From: Sinohyriopsis cumingii
Lineage: Eukaryota > Mollusca > Bivalvia > Unionida > Unionidae
NCBI GenBank assembly: GCA_028554795.2
Contig: CM068839.1
Location: 39,027,006-39,091,005, forward strand
Direction of reading: 5' to 3'
Length of the DNA stretch: 64,000 nucleotides
The translations under genes were made by a program, and so were the position numbers. Each line of letters begins with the position of its first letter. Within the stretch, counting starts at the first letter, position 1. A model generated the notes under the pieces. The model saw only the letters and a program-made list of their open reading frames with translations. It did no database searches and was not told the DNA's origin. Shown here in pieces: positions 35,640-47,716 of the stretch.

Positions 35640-35945
35640 CACAAATGTTATCTGTTATCTGTTTATAATTGGGACATTGTAATAGTCTGTCCATCTGGTT
35701 TACACAAATGTTATCTAAAGGATTTATAATTGGGACATTGTAATAGTCTGTCCATCTGGTTTACACAAATGTTATCTAAAGGATTTATAATTGGGACATT
35801 GTAATAATTTGTCCATCTGATTTACACAAATGTTATCTGAAGGATTTATAATTTGGACATTGTAATAATCTGTCCATCTGGTTTACACAAATGTTATCTA
35901 AAGGATTTATAATTGGCACAGTGTAATAGTCTGTCCATCTGCTCA
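35640..35945. repeat. 61-bp minisatellite, 5 units
   Basis: Units follow tttacacaaatgttatctaa, then aggatttataattgggacat, then tgtaatagtctgtccatctg, with few differences. Confidence 0.92.
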
Positions 35946-36552
35946 AAATTCTGTCTCCTAAGTCATGGTTTGTACAACCTTGAAAAATCCTTGAATTTAA
36001 GCTGTTGCCATGAAAACACTTTGAATTTGTTGAATATCTTTTTTAACTTTTTTGAGGGAATACAAAATGTTTAAACTGAATAAACATGTCACTGTTTAAA
36101 TTCAAACATTTTTTATTTGCATATTTTTCATATATAATGAATAAATAAATTTGGTGGATTGAAATACACAAGACACCAGTTGTTACCAGATGGAGTAGTG
36201 TTCTTTTCCTATTGTGGTGCAGTTATTTGTTTTTCTTCTACTTTTGAATGTATTTATACAGTGATAAACAAAGTAAAATACAGAGAGAACGTTCAATTTT
36301 CAGTAAAATAAAATACACATTAAAAAATTGTGAAGTCCTGTAAAATTACTTGAACTGTCTTGAAGAAAACCTATATGAACCATGTAAACTGCTGAATGGA
36401 AATTCATGAATCATAGTAGTTTCTTGTGCATATGGTAGTGTCCTTTGGAGACTATTAGGTAAAATGCAGTGAAATTTAAATTACAGTGACATGTTTTTAA
36501 CATTTCTTTAGACTTCTATGGTTATAATTTATCTGCCTTTCTTGTTTAATAG

Positions 36553-36701
36553 TGCCCCCTACAATTGAGGATGGTCCCACAGAGGTGTCAACTAAAGTTC
36601 ACAGGGGCCACCCTTCAGTGTGAAAGCCTTGCACTACCTGACCCTAAAATTGAGTGGACTAAGAATGGGGAGCCTTTTGCTACTACAGGTCTTAGGCACA
36701 G
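36553..36701 (+). CDS. HMCN1-like: Hemicentin-like protein, Ig domain 10, first half, with a frame disruption
   Basis: Acceptor tttaatag, donor gtaggc. The exon starts VPPTIEDGPTEVSTKVH in phase 1, but that frame meets a TGA at 36621. One frame over, the domain continues as ATLQCESLALPDPKIEWTKNG. Exon halves 10a and 10b together total 271 nt, one more than a whole number of codons, so one extra base explains the break. It lies most simply in the GGGG run at 36604-36607. The domain otherwise has its B-strand Cys and C-strand Trp, and the donor joins 38906 in phase 2. It could be a sequencing error, a polymorphism, or true damage to the gene. Confidence 0.78.
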
Positions 36702-36917
36702 GTAGGCTATCGGACCATAAATCAAAGATAGCTTGGTCAATATAGTTTATCTGTTGTTGTAAATTGTTTGAAAGATATATGAAATCGTTAAATCTTTTAT
36801 TTACATGTAAAGATTGTCCATCCTGTGTCATGCAAATTGCATGGAAGAGATTCATTATTCTTAGTCATTGAGTATTCAGAAGGTCAAAGGTTAAGGTTGC
36901 AGCATTTGGTAATGAGT

Positions 36918-37220
36918 GTGTATATATGATTTGGATTTTTAAAACATAGTTTTAACATTTTCCAAGCATATCGCTATGATGTCTGAGGTGCAGTTTATAG
37001 TGATGGGGCATCATACATCAGACATATAGCCTCATGTCCCACCCAGTCACATTATCTTGATAGCAGGCTGACCAGTCCTAACACTAACCTCTTAATGCTG
37101 AGCGCCAAGTGAGGCAGCTGCTAGTACCATTTTTGTAAGTCTTTGGCATGACTCAGCTGGAGTTCAAACCTCTGACCTCCTGCATTTGAGGTGGATGCTC
37201 TAACCTCCTAGGCCACAGGA
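36918..37220 (-). mobile_element. tRNA-derived SINE, family 1
   Basis: An antisense copy of the 10179 element from the tail (gatttggatttttaaaac on +) through gtcccacccagtcacatta to the tRNA-like head (ctcctaggccacagga). The B-box complement is altered (gttcaaacctc). A short deletion removes part of the body (gtgatg followed directly by gggcatcat). No secure target duplication was found. Confidence 0.85.
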
Positions 37221-37593
37221 AATGTGCAACTGTGGCAACAGCAGTATTTGCCACAGCTGAATATCACTTGTAAGATAATCCATAAGTACAACTCTTTTAA
37301 GTCTAGCATTCTTAATCCAATTTCTATTTACTGTCTCTTTTTGAAATAATGCCATTAATAGAAAGAATTTCTTGAAAATAATGTGCTATCAAGCCAGTTT
37401 ATCTTACTTTTTTGTTAATTCAACTTTTTAATTTCCAACAATTTGCTTAAGAGTATTGTGACATCTGTAATTTGTTTATCATTTGCTTGAAGAAGATTCT
37501 GTCAATCTGTGCCCCATTGTAAAGTTATTCGTGGTTGTCTGTCCATCCTATGTCATGAATATAATTTCTGTTTAATGGCTATATAGAAATGTA

Positions 37594-37600
<7 letters not shown>

Positions 37601-37668
<68 letters not shown>
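37601..37668. repeat. (TA)n microsatellite
   Basis: About 33 TA units preceded by a few CA units. Confidence 0.95.
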
Positions 37669-37671
<3 letters not shown>

Positions 37672-38905
37672 ACCTGCTTACAAGATGAATCAATTGTAAA
37701 TAGTAATTTCACTTTTACCCACCTTTAAGTCAGAGTGTATTTTGCAAGACAGCCATATCTGTAATGAGTAACTTGATGTTAATGAGCCACAGCTGTACTT
37801 GCATTGTCATCTGGTCAACATAAACATCAGCCAACTCTTATTCTTAGTCTTTACAGTCGTCTGTGGGTACTTATGTGAAGACTAGGCTTGGGCTCTTTAA
37901 GTGACACCTTGTTCATCAGTCTGTGAAATCTAATAAAGGATATGCCACAACTGAACAGGTGTCAGTTGTTTGACATAATTACAGGGAGTTCAAATTAGCA
38001 TTCTGTTAACTGGATACAGGACTAGTTGGCACTGAACAAGTATCTGATTTGTGGCTTGATCAAAGGTTTTTAAATTGGGCAAAGTAGTGGGTGCTGACTT
38101 TACATTCTGTTATACATATAAAAAGGCAAACAGAAATCAAATTAAAACTGGTATTACATTAAACATAAACAGCGTTTGTTTAGCAAAACACAAATTACAC
38201 TAATTATAATACAAATATGGTTTGTTGAGACATACATGAAAATGGAAGCAGTATATTTACTAGTAAATACCAACAATAAACAAAATTAATTGACACTTCA
38301 CTTTGCAGTGAGTAATATTATATTTCATATTTCAAGTTATTAAAATCCAAATAAATGTTGGTACAAGTTTTGTGTGATGAATACCATACTGAAATGGATA
38401 GATGCAGTGCATACAATATATGCATTTTTAAATGGAAATAGGGGCATGAAACAGTACAAATATTGAACTGACACTAGTTTGAGAGTACTGCAGACATCTA
38501 GAGTTTCAAATATTATCTTAGATTTATCAAATTCATTTGCATGTCACACTTACAAGTCAACCTCTTCTCTGCTTGAAGTAGATTTTCCTTTCAAACAATT
38601 CATTGACTTTTTAGCAAGTATAGAAAACCATAGATTCAGATCAACTATAGAACCATGAATTTCCTTTCTGCTTTATACATTTTGAAGAATGTGAAGGAGT
38701 TTAATGAAATTTTGTATGGTACTAAAGGATAAATAGATTTTGTTTTCAATTTGATTGTCACAATTTTCTTAACAATTTGACTTAGTTGTGTCCCTTGCTG
38801 ACTCAGACTTTTTGTCTTGAACAAAACTGTCTTTATTTATACAACAGCTGGGGTATCTGTGTCCACTTGACACATTTTTAGTTTTTTAAATTAAATTCTG
38901 AACAG

Positions 38906-39027
38906 GATGCTGGTGTCGGGCACATTAGAATTCACATCAGTGCGGATAGAGGATTCAGGAAACTACACATGTACGGCTACCAATGAGGCTGGTAAAGCAT
39001 CTAGGAATATCAGACTCAATGTACAAG
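38906..39027 (+). CDS. HMCN1-like: Hemicentin-like protein, Ig domain 10, second half
   Basis: Acceptor tgaacag, donor gtaagt. The exon begins in phase 2 and completes an Arg codon begun at 36700-36701. It encodes MLVSGTLEFTSVRI, then the canonical EDSGNYTCTATNEAG and IRLNVQG, and ends in phase 1 like the single-exon domains. This half is undamaged. Confidence 0.85.
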
Positions 39028-41296
39028 GTAAGTTGCATCAGTTTTCATTCCACTGCTATGTACATGAAATTGGAAAAAATATAGGACTGAGAAGCATCTA
39101 AAACTTGGACAATTGATAAGGATACTAGTAAGTTAATCAATCCATAGGGATATTATTAAAAATTGGTCAGTCCATATAGATGCTATTAAAAATTGGTCAG
39201 TCCATATAGATGCTATTAAAAATTGGTCAGTCAATAGGGATGCTATTAAAAATTAGTCAGTCAATAGGGATGCTATCAAAAGTGAGTCAGTCCATAGGGA
39301 TGTTATTAAAAATTAGTCAGTCAATTGGGATGCTATTAAAAATGTATCATTCAACAGGGATGCTGTTGAAAATTAGTCAGTCCAAAGGGATGCTTTTAAA
39401 AACTGGTCAGTCAATAGGGATATTTTTAAAAATTAATCATTCTATAGGGATGCTATTAAATATTAGTCAGTCAATAGGGATGCTATTAAAAATGTATCAT
39501 TCAATAGGGATGCTGTTGAAAATTAGTCAGTCCAAAGGTATGCTATTGAAAGTTAGTCAGTCCATAGGGATGCAATTAAAAGTTAGTCAGTCCATAGGGA
39601 TGCTATAAAAAGTTAGTCAGTCCATAGTAATGCTATTAAAAGTTAGTCTGTAGGGATGCTATTAAAAGTTAGTCAGTCCATAGGGATGCTATTAAAAGTT
39701 AGTCAGTCCATAGGGATGCTATAAAAAATTAGTCAGTCCATAGTGATGCTATTAAAAGTTAGTCAGTACATAGGGATGCTATTACAAATTAGTCAGTCCA
39801 TAGGGATGCTATTAAAAGTTAGTCAGCCCATAGGGATTATATTAAATGTTAGTCAGTCCATAGGGATATTACCAAAAGTTAGTCAATCCATATGGATGCT
39901 ATTAAGTTAGTCAGTCCATAGGGATTCTATTAAAAGCTAGTCAGTCCATAGGGATTCTATTAAAAGTTAGTCAGTCCATAAGGATGCTATTAAAAGCTAG
40001 TCAGTCCATAGGGATACTATTAGTCAGTCCATAGGGATGCTATTAAGTTAGTTTATAGGGATTATATTAAATGTTAGTCAGTCCATAGGGATATTATCAA
40101 AAGTTAGTCAGTCCATAGGGATTCTATTAAAAGTTAGTCAGTCTATAGGGATGCTATTAAAAGTTAGTCAGTCCATAGAGATTCTATTAAAAGTTAGTCA
40201 GTCTATAGGGATGCTATTAAAAGTTAGTCAGTCCATAGGGATTCTATTAAAAGTTAGTCAGTCCATAAGGATGCTATTAAAAGCTAGTCAGTCCATAGGG
40301 ATACTATTAGTCAGTCCATAGGGATGCTATTAAGTTAGTTTATAGGGATTATATTAAATGTTAGTCAGTCCATAGGGATATCACCAAAAGTTAGTCAATC
40401 CATATGGATGCTATTAAGTTAGTCAGTCCATATGGATTCTGTTAAAAGCTAGTCAGTCCATAGGGATTTTATTAACAGTTAGTCAGTCCATAAGGATGCT
40501 ATTAAAAGCTAGTCAGTCCATAGGGATACTATTAGTCAGTCCATAGGGATGCTATTAAGTTAGTTTATAGGGATTATATTAAATGTTAGTCAGTCCATAG
40601 GGATATTATCAAAAGTTAGTCAGTCCATAAGGATGCTATTAAAAGTTAGTCAGTCCATAGGGATGCTGTTAAAAGTTAGTCAGTCCATAGGGATACTATT
40701 AAATTAGTCAATCCATAGGGATGCTATTAAAAGTTAGTCAATCCAGAATGATGCTATTTAGTTAGTCAGTCCATAGGGATTCTATTAAAAGTTAGTCAAT
40801 CCATATGGATACTATTAAGTTAGTCAGTCCATAGGGTTCTATTAAAAGTTAGACAGTCCATAGGGATTCTATTAAAAGTTAGTAAATCCAGAATGATGCT
40901 ATTAAAAATTAGTCAGTCCATTGGGATACTATTCAAAGTTAGTCAGTCCATTGGGATACTATTCAATGTTAGTCAGTCCATTGGGATACTATTCAAAGTT
41001 ACAAGGTAGTCAGTCCATAGCAATTCTTTTAAAAGTTAGTCAGTTCATAGATAGGGATGCATTTAAAAGTTAGTCAATTCATAGGGATGCTTTTAAGTTA
41101 GTCAGTTCATAGGGATTCTATTAAACGTTGATCAGTCCATAGGGATTTTATTAAAAGTTAACCAGTCCATAGGGATACTATTAAAAGTTATTTAGTCCAT
41201 AGGGATGCTATTAAGTTAGTCAGTCCATATGGATACTATTAAATTTTAGTCAATCCGTAGGGATTCTATTAAAAGTTAGTCAGACCATAGAGATAC

Positions 41297-42726
41297 TGTA
41301 ACAAGATAACTGGGTGGGATTTCGGATTTACAACAGAACACTTTTGATGGTGACATAAATACAGTATTTAATGATAAATGACTTGAATGAGAAAGTAATT
41401 ATGAATAATGCATGTGTATATAATATCCAAATATTGGATCAATTAACATCATCTGCATGAACTAAATAATAAAAATACAAATAAATGACTTAACAGTACA
41501 AGCACAAGGGGTGAATGATTCACAGTGATTTCACAATGAAAGAACAACGTGTTTTATTCATATACACGTAGTAAACACTGTGGTATTTTACTTATATAGT
41601 AAACACTGTGGTATTTTACTCAAATAGTAAACACTGTGGTATTTTACTCATATAGTAAACACTGTGGTATTTTACTCATACAGTGAAAATGTATTCAGTC
41701 AGATAGTGAGATAATGAAAAATGATGAAAACAAAGTGATAGATGTACAAAATATCTTTACAGTCCCAAAATCACACTGGGTATTGCAAACCCCCAAAGAT
41801 TAACCCACGGCTATAATATCACAAGTATGGAGTTACACACTCCGTCACCAGTCACACTGGTCGATGTGTGTGTGTGTGTGATTTGGATTTTTAATATAGC
41901 TGTAACAATTCACTGGTCAATCAAGCAGTCATTATTCCATGTTGGTAAATCAAGCAATCAGCACCCACCAATCTCGGTCAGCAACGCCCGATCAACTGCT
42001 ACTTGACCAGCAACACTTTACTCAGCTCTAGGGCTGCTATGGTTCATCTTCACAGTGCTATGGTCAATTCCTATGGTTAGCTCTACAGCTTGTACCATGT
42101 AGACTCCAATCACTTTAATAACTCTGATCACTCTGGTCAGCTGAAATATGTCTAACACCGTGTACTATGCATGACATGAGCTTAGATGATAAAACGTAGT
42201 GACTTTATATACAGTAGGCTACACAGATTACATTATCAGCACAATAATTACAAAATACACAAGTTCAGAAGTGAACCTAACCATGCCAACAAGAATCATA
42301 TGGTACTAAACGATTCTTTAAAATGCAACTATATATTTTGCTACTATAAATCTCTTGCTAAGTCACAAATAAGAATAGAAAATATCTGCATGATACTACG
42401 TAAGCCAAAGTTACATAGAAAATATACAAAAATAAACGTGGTAGTACAATAGTTATAACTTATACACAAGAAATTAATAACTCACATACCTCTACAGCTG
42501 AAGATGTGCAAGTCCTTAAGTAGACCACTCACTGACAAGACGTTCCATAATGTAAAGATTTAGTCTTATGGTGAGGCATTTATACACAGATGATGCCGCA
42601 ATACATCGTCACTATTTCAATATCTTTGTACAATATATATAAAAAACCCTCGGGCATTGTTTTACACCAAAAAAAAACAGAGTACATGTATTTAATAAAT
42701 AAAAGGATTTATACAATTCCGTGACA
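41297..42726. mobile_element. Solo-LTR-like insertion, 1430 bp
   Basis: It starts tgtaacaagataactggg and ends attccgtgaca (TG...CA). It is flanked by gatac at 41292-41296 and gatac at 42727-42731, a perfect 5-bp target duplication. There is no coding sequence for retroelement proteins. It contains about four ~27-bp repeats around aacactgtggtattttactc at 41566-41690 and a SINE end fragment. This fits a solo LTR left by recombination. By eye its ends do not match the LTRs at 53249 and 59967, so it is probably another family. Orientation is unknown. Confidence 0.75.
41863..41910 (-). mobile_element. 48-bp 3'-end fragment of SINE family 1, nested in the solo LTR
   Basis: On + it reads a GT-repeat followed by gatttggatttttaatatag and ctgtaacaatt, the complement of the 3' end of the SINE family. 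It is flanked by cactggtc at 41855-41862 and 41911-41918, an 8-bp target duplication. It is therefore an independent, extremely 5'-truncated insertion. Confidence 0.75.
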
Positions 42727-43238
42727 GATACTATTAAAAACTAGTCAATAGGGATGCTATTGAAAATTATTCAGTCCATAGGGATGCTATTAAAAGTTAT
42801 TTAGTCCATTGGGATACTATTCAAAGTTAGTCAGTCCATAGGGATTCTATTAAACGTTATTCAGTCCATACAGATGCTATTAAAAACTAGTCACTCCATA
42901 GGGATACTATTAAAAGTTATTTAGTCCATAGGAATACTATTAAGTTTGTCCATAGGGATACTATTGAAAGTTAATCAATCCACAGGAATGCTATTAAAAG
43001 TTTTACCTTATCAAGAGTATTAGTCTCAATAGCAGATATCTCAAGTGTATTGCGAACATTCATTTTTGTCAAACTTACATTGCTGAAAGCTCAAAATAGC
43101 ACTCTTACTTTGGTATCTATGTGTATGTCTGTACATATGTCCATAACAGACGACGGAAGATTTCTGCTGTGCTGTCAGACATTTAATTTTCAGCAGTTGG
43201 TTGGGTGCAGATGGGATGGCACTGATGTTGCCATAATA

Positions 43239-43510
43239 AAGTTTTGACAATTTGTTTAATTGTAAATAGCTATCCTTTCATTTTTATTTTCCAATTACTT
43301 TAGTAAATTTGCTATGTTTATTTTCTAATTATTTGGTTTGGTGCATTTGATATGTTCAGTTTCCATTTACCTTAAAGTTTTGACAGTCTGTCTAATTGTA
43401 TATACCTATCATTTCTATATATTTTCCAATTACTTTAGTAAATTTGCTGTATTTATTTTCTAATTATTTGGTTTGGTGCATTTGATAAGTTCAGTTTCCA
43501 TTTACCTTGA
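43239..43510. repeat. ~135-bp tandem duplication
   Basis: Two copies share ttttccaattactttagtaa, then atttattttctaattatttg, then gtttggtgcatttgata. They begin with aaagttttgaca near 43238 and 43373. Confidence 0.88.
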
Positions 43511-43591
43511 TTTGGTACATTTCATACCCAAAACCTTATGCACAGATGGAACTAGTTTCATTAGCAATATGGAGAAAGAAGAAATAGCAAG

Positions 43592-43594
<3 letters not shown>

Positions 43595-43627
<33 letters not shown>
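43595..43627. repeat. (AAT)n microsatellite
   Basis: About 11 trinucleotide units. Confidence 0.93.
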
Positions 43628-44849
43628 TAACTACAAGTGCTGAACTATTCTAATAATCCCAATAATAGCATAGGTTGCTATTTGTAGTTTTCTTTTCTCA
43701 TTCACTGCTTGTATGTACCTCACTACTATTCCTTCAACATTCATGAAAGTTGAATGGAAAATTTATATTCCAAGACAAACTTGAAGACAACTGAAACATC
43801 AGTGGAACATAATAATAGGGAAGATAGAGAATAATGACTTAGCTAGAGTTTCTGTTGTTTATATTTGTAATAAAGTATAATTAGTACTGAAAATTAAAAT
43901 AAATGTCTCATCAATATAGTTAATGTGTGTAGCTATCAGTTTAATCATTTAAGTTCAAAATATAGATGTTTGTAAATTTGTTTTGTGCTTTTCATTTCAT
44001 GACAAGCTGTTTCATAAAAGGTATACTCAACCATTCAAAGACTTTTCTCAAAGTTTTGATAATCTTTTCACAATTATAGTTGACAGTAATAATGTTTACA
44101 TAAGTATTAACAAAAAATTACTTTATTCCCATGTATCATTTAAATAGGTGGGGGATTCTGTCTTCCTGTCTGTCTGTTTATCTGTCTGTCCCTCCATTAG
44201 TAATGTAATGTATCACCTACAGCATTGAAGACACAGACTTGAAACTTTGGGATGTGATTGAGGGTAGATTTGAGATGTAAACAGTTTTTTAATTTTAATT
44301 AACGACTATAGCTCCAGTGTCATGGAAGAGTTTTTTTCTTCTTTGGAAATTCTAAATATTTTAAGTGTTTTAGGTGGAGATATTAAAGTTGGTTTGTTTC
44401 AGCTTCAAGACCAAGGCTATAAAATAAGTATTTAGCTTTTGGGTTACATTCTCTGTTCTTGCCCCATGTATGATCCCTGTGGGTATGCTGCCCCAGGATC
44501 ACAACTTTGATCATATTATATGTAGTGAAACTCTATTTTTTAGACAAAGAAAGCCACAAATGGTTAAAAAAAAATTGTCAGCCTTTTTAGATTGAAAACA
44601 AGGTTAACATCAACATTATTTGACATTTGAATCAAGAGGAAAAAAATAAAAGTAAAGCATGATTTTGGAAAATTTATATTAACGTACTCCTTTAAGGTAA
44701 ATTCAATATTAATTACAAAACTGAAAGGCTATTTTTAATAACATTCCAATATCTGCCACAGAAATGTCAAAGTTATCATTAATCAATGTGACAATTCAAC
44801 AATTGATTGATTTACATCACATCTAACAATGATAAAACAGTATGTCAAA

Positions 44850-46400
44850 ATAAATGCCCATACACAACAATATGTGTTTTCTTACCATTCCTAAAAATGC
44901 CCATACACAACAATTGGTGGTTTCTTACCATTCCAATAAATGCACATACACAACAATAGGTGTTTTCTTACCATTCCAATAAATGCCCATACACAACAAT
45001 ATGTGTTTTCTTACCATTCCAATAAATGCCCATACACAACAATTGGTGTTTTCTTACCATTCCTAAAAATGCCCATGCACAACAATAGGTGTTTTCTTAC
45101 CATTCCTAAAAATGCCTATGTACAACAATAGGCATTTTCTTACCATTCCAATAAATGCCCATACACAACAATAGGTGTTTTCTTACCATTCCTAAAAATG
45201 CCCATGCACAACAATAGGTGTTTTCTTACCATTCCTAAAAATGCCTATGTACAACAATAGGTGTTTTCTTACCATTCCAATAAATGCCCATACACAACAG
45301 TAGGTGTTTTCTTACCATTCCTAAAAATGCCCATGCACAACAATAGGTGTTTTCTTACCATTCCTAAAAATGCCTATGTACAACAATAGGCATTTTCTTA
45401 CCATTCCTAAAAATGCCCATACACAACAATTGGTGTTTTCTTAATATTACAATAAATGCCCATACACAACAATTGGTGTTTTCTTACCATTCCAAAAAAT
45501 GCCCATACACAACAATTGGTGTTTTCTTACCATTCCTAAAAATGCCCATACACAACAATTGGTGTTTTCTTACCATTCCTAAAAATGCCCATACACAACA
45601 ATTGGTGTTTTCTTAATATTCCAAGAAATGCCCATACACAACAATAGGTGTTTTCTTACCATTCCTAAAAATGCCCATACACAACAATTGGTGTTTTCTT
45701 AATATTCCAATAAATGCCCATACACAACAATTGGTGTTTTCTTACCATTCCAAGAAATGCCCATACACAACAATTGGTGTTTTCTTAATATTACAATAAA
45801 TGCCCATACACAACAATTGGTGTTTTCTTACCATTCCAAAAAATACCCATACACAACAATTGGTGTTTTCATACCATTCCAAAAAAATGCCCATACACAA
45901 CAATTGGTGTTTTCTTAATATTCCAGTAAGTGCCCATACACAACAATTGGTGTTTTCTTAATATTTCAGATATTGCCCATACACAACAGTAGGTGTTTTC
46001 TTACCATTCCAATAAATGCCCATGCACAACAATAGGTGTTTTCATACCATTCCAAAAAAATGCCCATACACAACAATTGGTGTATTCTTAATATTCCAGT
46101 AAGTGCCCATACACAACAATTGATGTTTTCTTATTATTCCAATGAATGCCCATACACAACAGTAGGTGTTTTCATACCATTCCAAAAAATGCCCATACAC
46201 AACAATTGATGTTTTCTTATTATTCCAATGAATGCCCATACACAACAGTATGTTTTCTTAACATTCCAATAAATACCCATACACAACAATATGTTTTCTT
46301 ACCATTCCAAAAAATGCACATGCACAACAATTGGTGTTTTCATACCATTCCAAAAAAATCCCATACACAACAATATAAATTTTCTTACCATTCCAAAAAA
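44850..46400. repeat. 43-bp minisatellite, about 36 units
   Basis: Units follow aatgcccatacacaacaatt, then ggtgttttcttaccattcca plus two or three A/T-rich bases. Variants cluster: aataggtg is frequent on the left, while aattggtg with taatattcc is frequent in the middle. ORFs across the array are artefacts. Confidence 0.94.
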
Positions 46401-46774
46401 TTCTCTACCTTGGATGTAAGCCCTTTTTCAAGTGGAAGAGTCGTCTATCTACTGCAGCATGCCAGTAAGGTTTGGAAGGTTACACACAGGTATGTTGGCT
46501 TCTTCTGAATGCTTCAAGGGGCTTCAAGGGGGAATGCTTCAGGAGCAGTTCAAGAACTAATGTTCTAGACCAAGTATTGAACATCATTCTGGATAATATG
46601 GCCATTTAATATTCACAAACTGCTCATGAAGTATTTGAGTGCATTTTATGAATGGTTCATGAAAAGTGTTCAAGAATAATTCATGGATAATTCCAAAACT
46701 ATTCTTGACATTTTCACAAGGGATTATGTCTTCTTGTACTCTCTCCAAAAGTCTCAATTTTACTCAAGTATCAA

Positions 46775-47045
46775 GTTTGCCAAACCAAGGTAACTGGAAA
46801 ATGAACATAGAAAGTTTACCAAATCAGTAAAGGGAAAATGATCATAGAAAGTTTACCAAACCAATGTAAATGGAAAATAAAATAACAAAAGTTTACAAAA
46901 CCAAGGTAAATGGAAACTGAACATTGAAAGTTTACCAAACCAATAGAATGCAAAATGAACAATGAAAGTTTACCAAACCAATAGAAATGCAAAATGAACA
47001 ATGAAAGTTTACCAAACCAAGTAACTGGAACATGAACATAACAAG
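46775..47045. repeat. 39-bp minisatellite, about 7 units
   Basis: Units follow agtttaccaaaccaatag plus aatgcaaaatgaacaatga, with length variants. Confidence 0.9.
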
Positions 47046-47572
47046 ATTACCAAGTCAATGCAAGTGAAAAATTGTAAATGGAAAAAAGAGGATCTGAGAA
47101 AGACTTGAAACTCTTGTTGCCAGCATGTTTACATTGGTGTGATGTTTGCATCAATAATTCACAAAATGAGAGTATATCATGTGTTATCTTTGTGAAAACT
47201 GTGTAATTAATGCAGTATTTTGCATAAATAAGAACTCTGTAAACTAAACTTGTACAACAAAATGTGATAACTTTAGTTATGGGCAAGAGACAATGCATAT
47301 TAATGATGCCTTTACCTTTGTAAAGGATTTTTAATGGACTACAGTAAAACAGGTAAAATTAACATTAAAGTTTGTGAGGTAGATTGCATAGGTTGTGTTT
47401 TTGCAATACCACATAAGCCTGCTCAGATTAATGGTCATCTGTTAAGTTATGTAAGCCTGGTGAATATGACACCCACTTGGGTCTCTTGATTTTTCTATCA
47501 CTTGTCTCATAATTCTTATTTAAATAACTCCAGCATGTTAAAAAAAACTTTACACTTCTTTTTTCTTGTTAG

Positions 47573-47716
47573 TACCCCCTCGAATTGTCGGAGAGAAGTT
47601 CCGACATGTGAAGGCCGTGGTGGGAAATGGAGTATACTTACCATGTGATGCAACTGGAATCCCTGAACCTAGGATTATTTGGCAAAAGGGGACATCCCTC
47701 ATTACTGGAAGTGAAG
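47573..47716 (+). CDS. HMCN1-like: Hemicentin-like protein, Ig domain 11, first half
   Basis: Acceptor ttcttgttag, donor gtttgc (weak). A 144-nt exon, phase 1 at both ends. It encodes VPPRIVGEKFRHVKAVVG, Cys in VYLPCDATG and Trp in GIPEPRIIWQKG, ending after ITGSEG. The in-frame TAA just past the donor confirms that splicing is needed. It joins 49492 to give one domain of 91 codons. Confidence 0.87.

Larger units (their letters stand above)
29083..36552 (+). other. Intron after Ig exon 9
   Basis: A 7.5-kb intron dominated by the 5.25-kb minisatellite at 29965-35217. It also has ~60-bp repeats at 29270-29490, a dispersed repeat at about 29520-29705 that resembles 17540-17740, a 61-bp array at 35640-35945, and a dispersed stretch (ccttgaaaaatccttgaattt) at 35962-36010. 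The acceptor is cttgtttaatag. Confidence 0.8.
36702..38905 (+). other. Intron inside Ig domain 10
   Basis: A 2.2-kb phase-2 intron that splits the domain between strands C and E. It contains a SINE (36918-37220) and a (TA)n tract (37601-37668). The stretch 37670-38900 shows no element I can name. Confidence 0.8.
39115..43003. repeat. 30-bp minisatellite split by a 1.43-kb insertion
   Basis: Units follow agtcagtccatagggatgct plus attaaaagtt, with about 72 units at 39115-41296 and about 9 at 42727-43003. A higher-order block starting gggattatattaaatgttag recurs at about 39832, 40057, 40345 and 40568. The gap between the two parts is the insertion at 41297-42726. Confidence 0.93.
39028..47572 (+). 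other. Intron after Ig domain 10
   Basis: An 8.5-kb intron, the longest seen. It contains the 30-bp array (39115-43003) with a solo-LTR-like insertion, a ~135-bp tandem duplication (43239-43510), an (AAT)n tract (43595-43627), the 43-bp array (44850-46400) and a 39-bp array (46775-47045). The stretches 43630-44850 and 47050-47570 have no named element. The acceptor is ttcttgttag. Confidence 0.8.
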
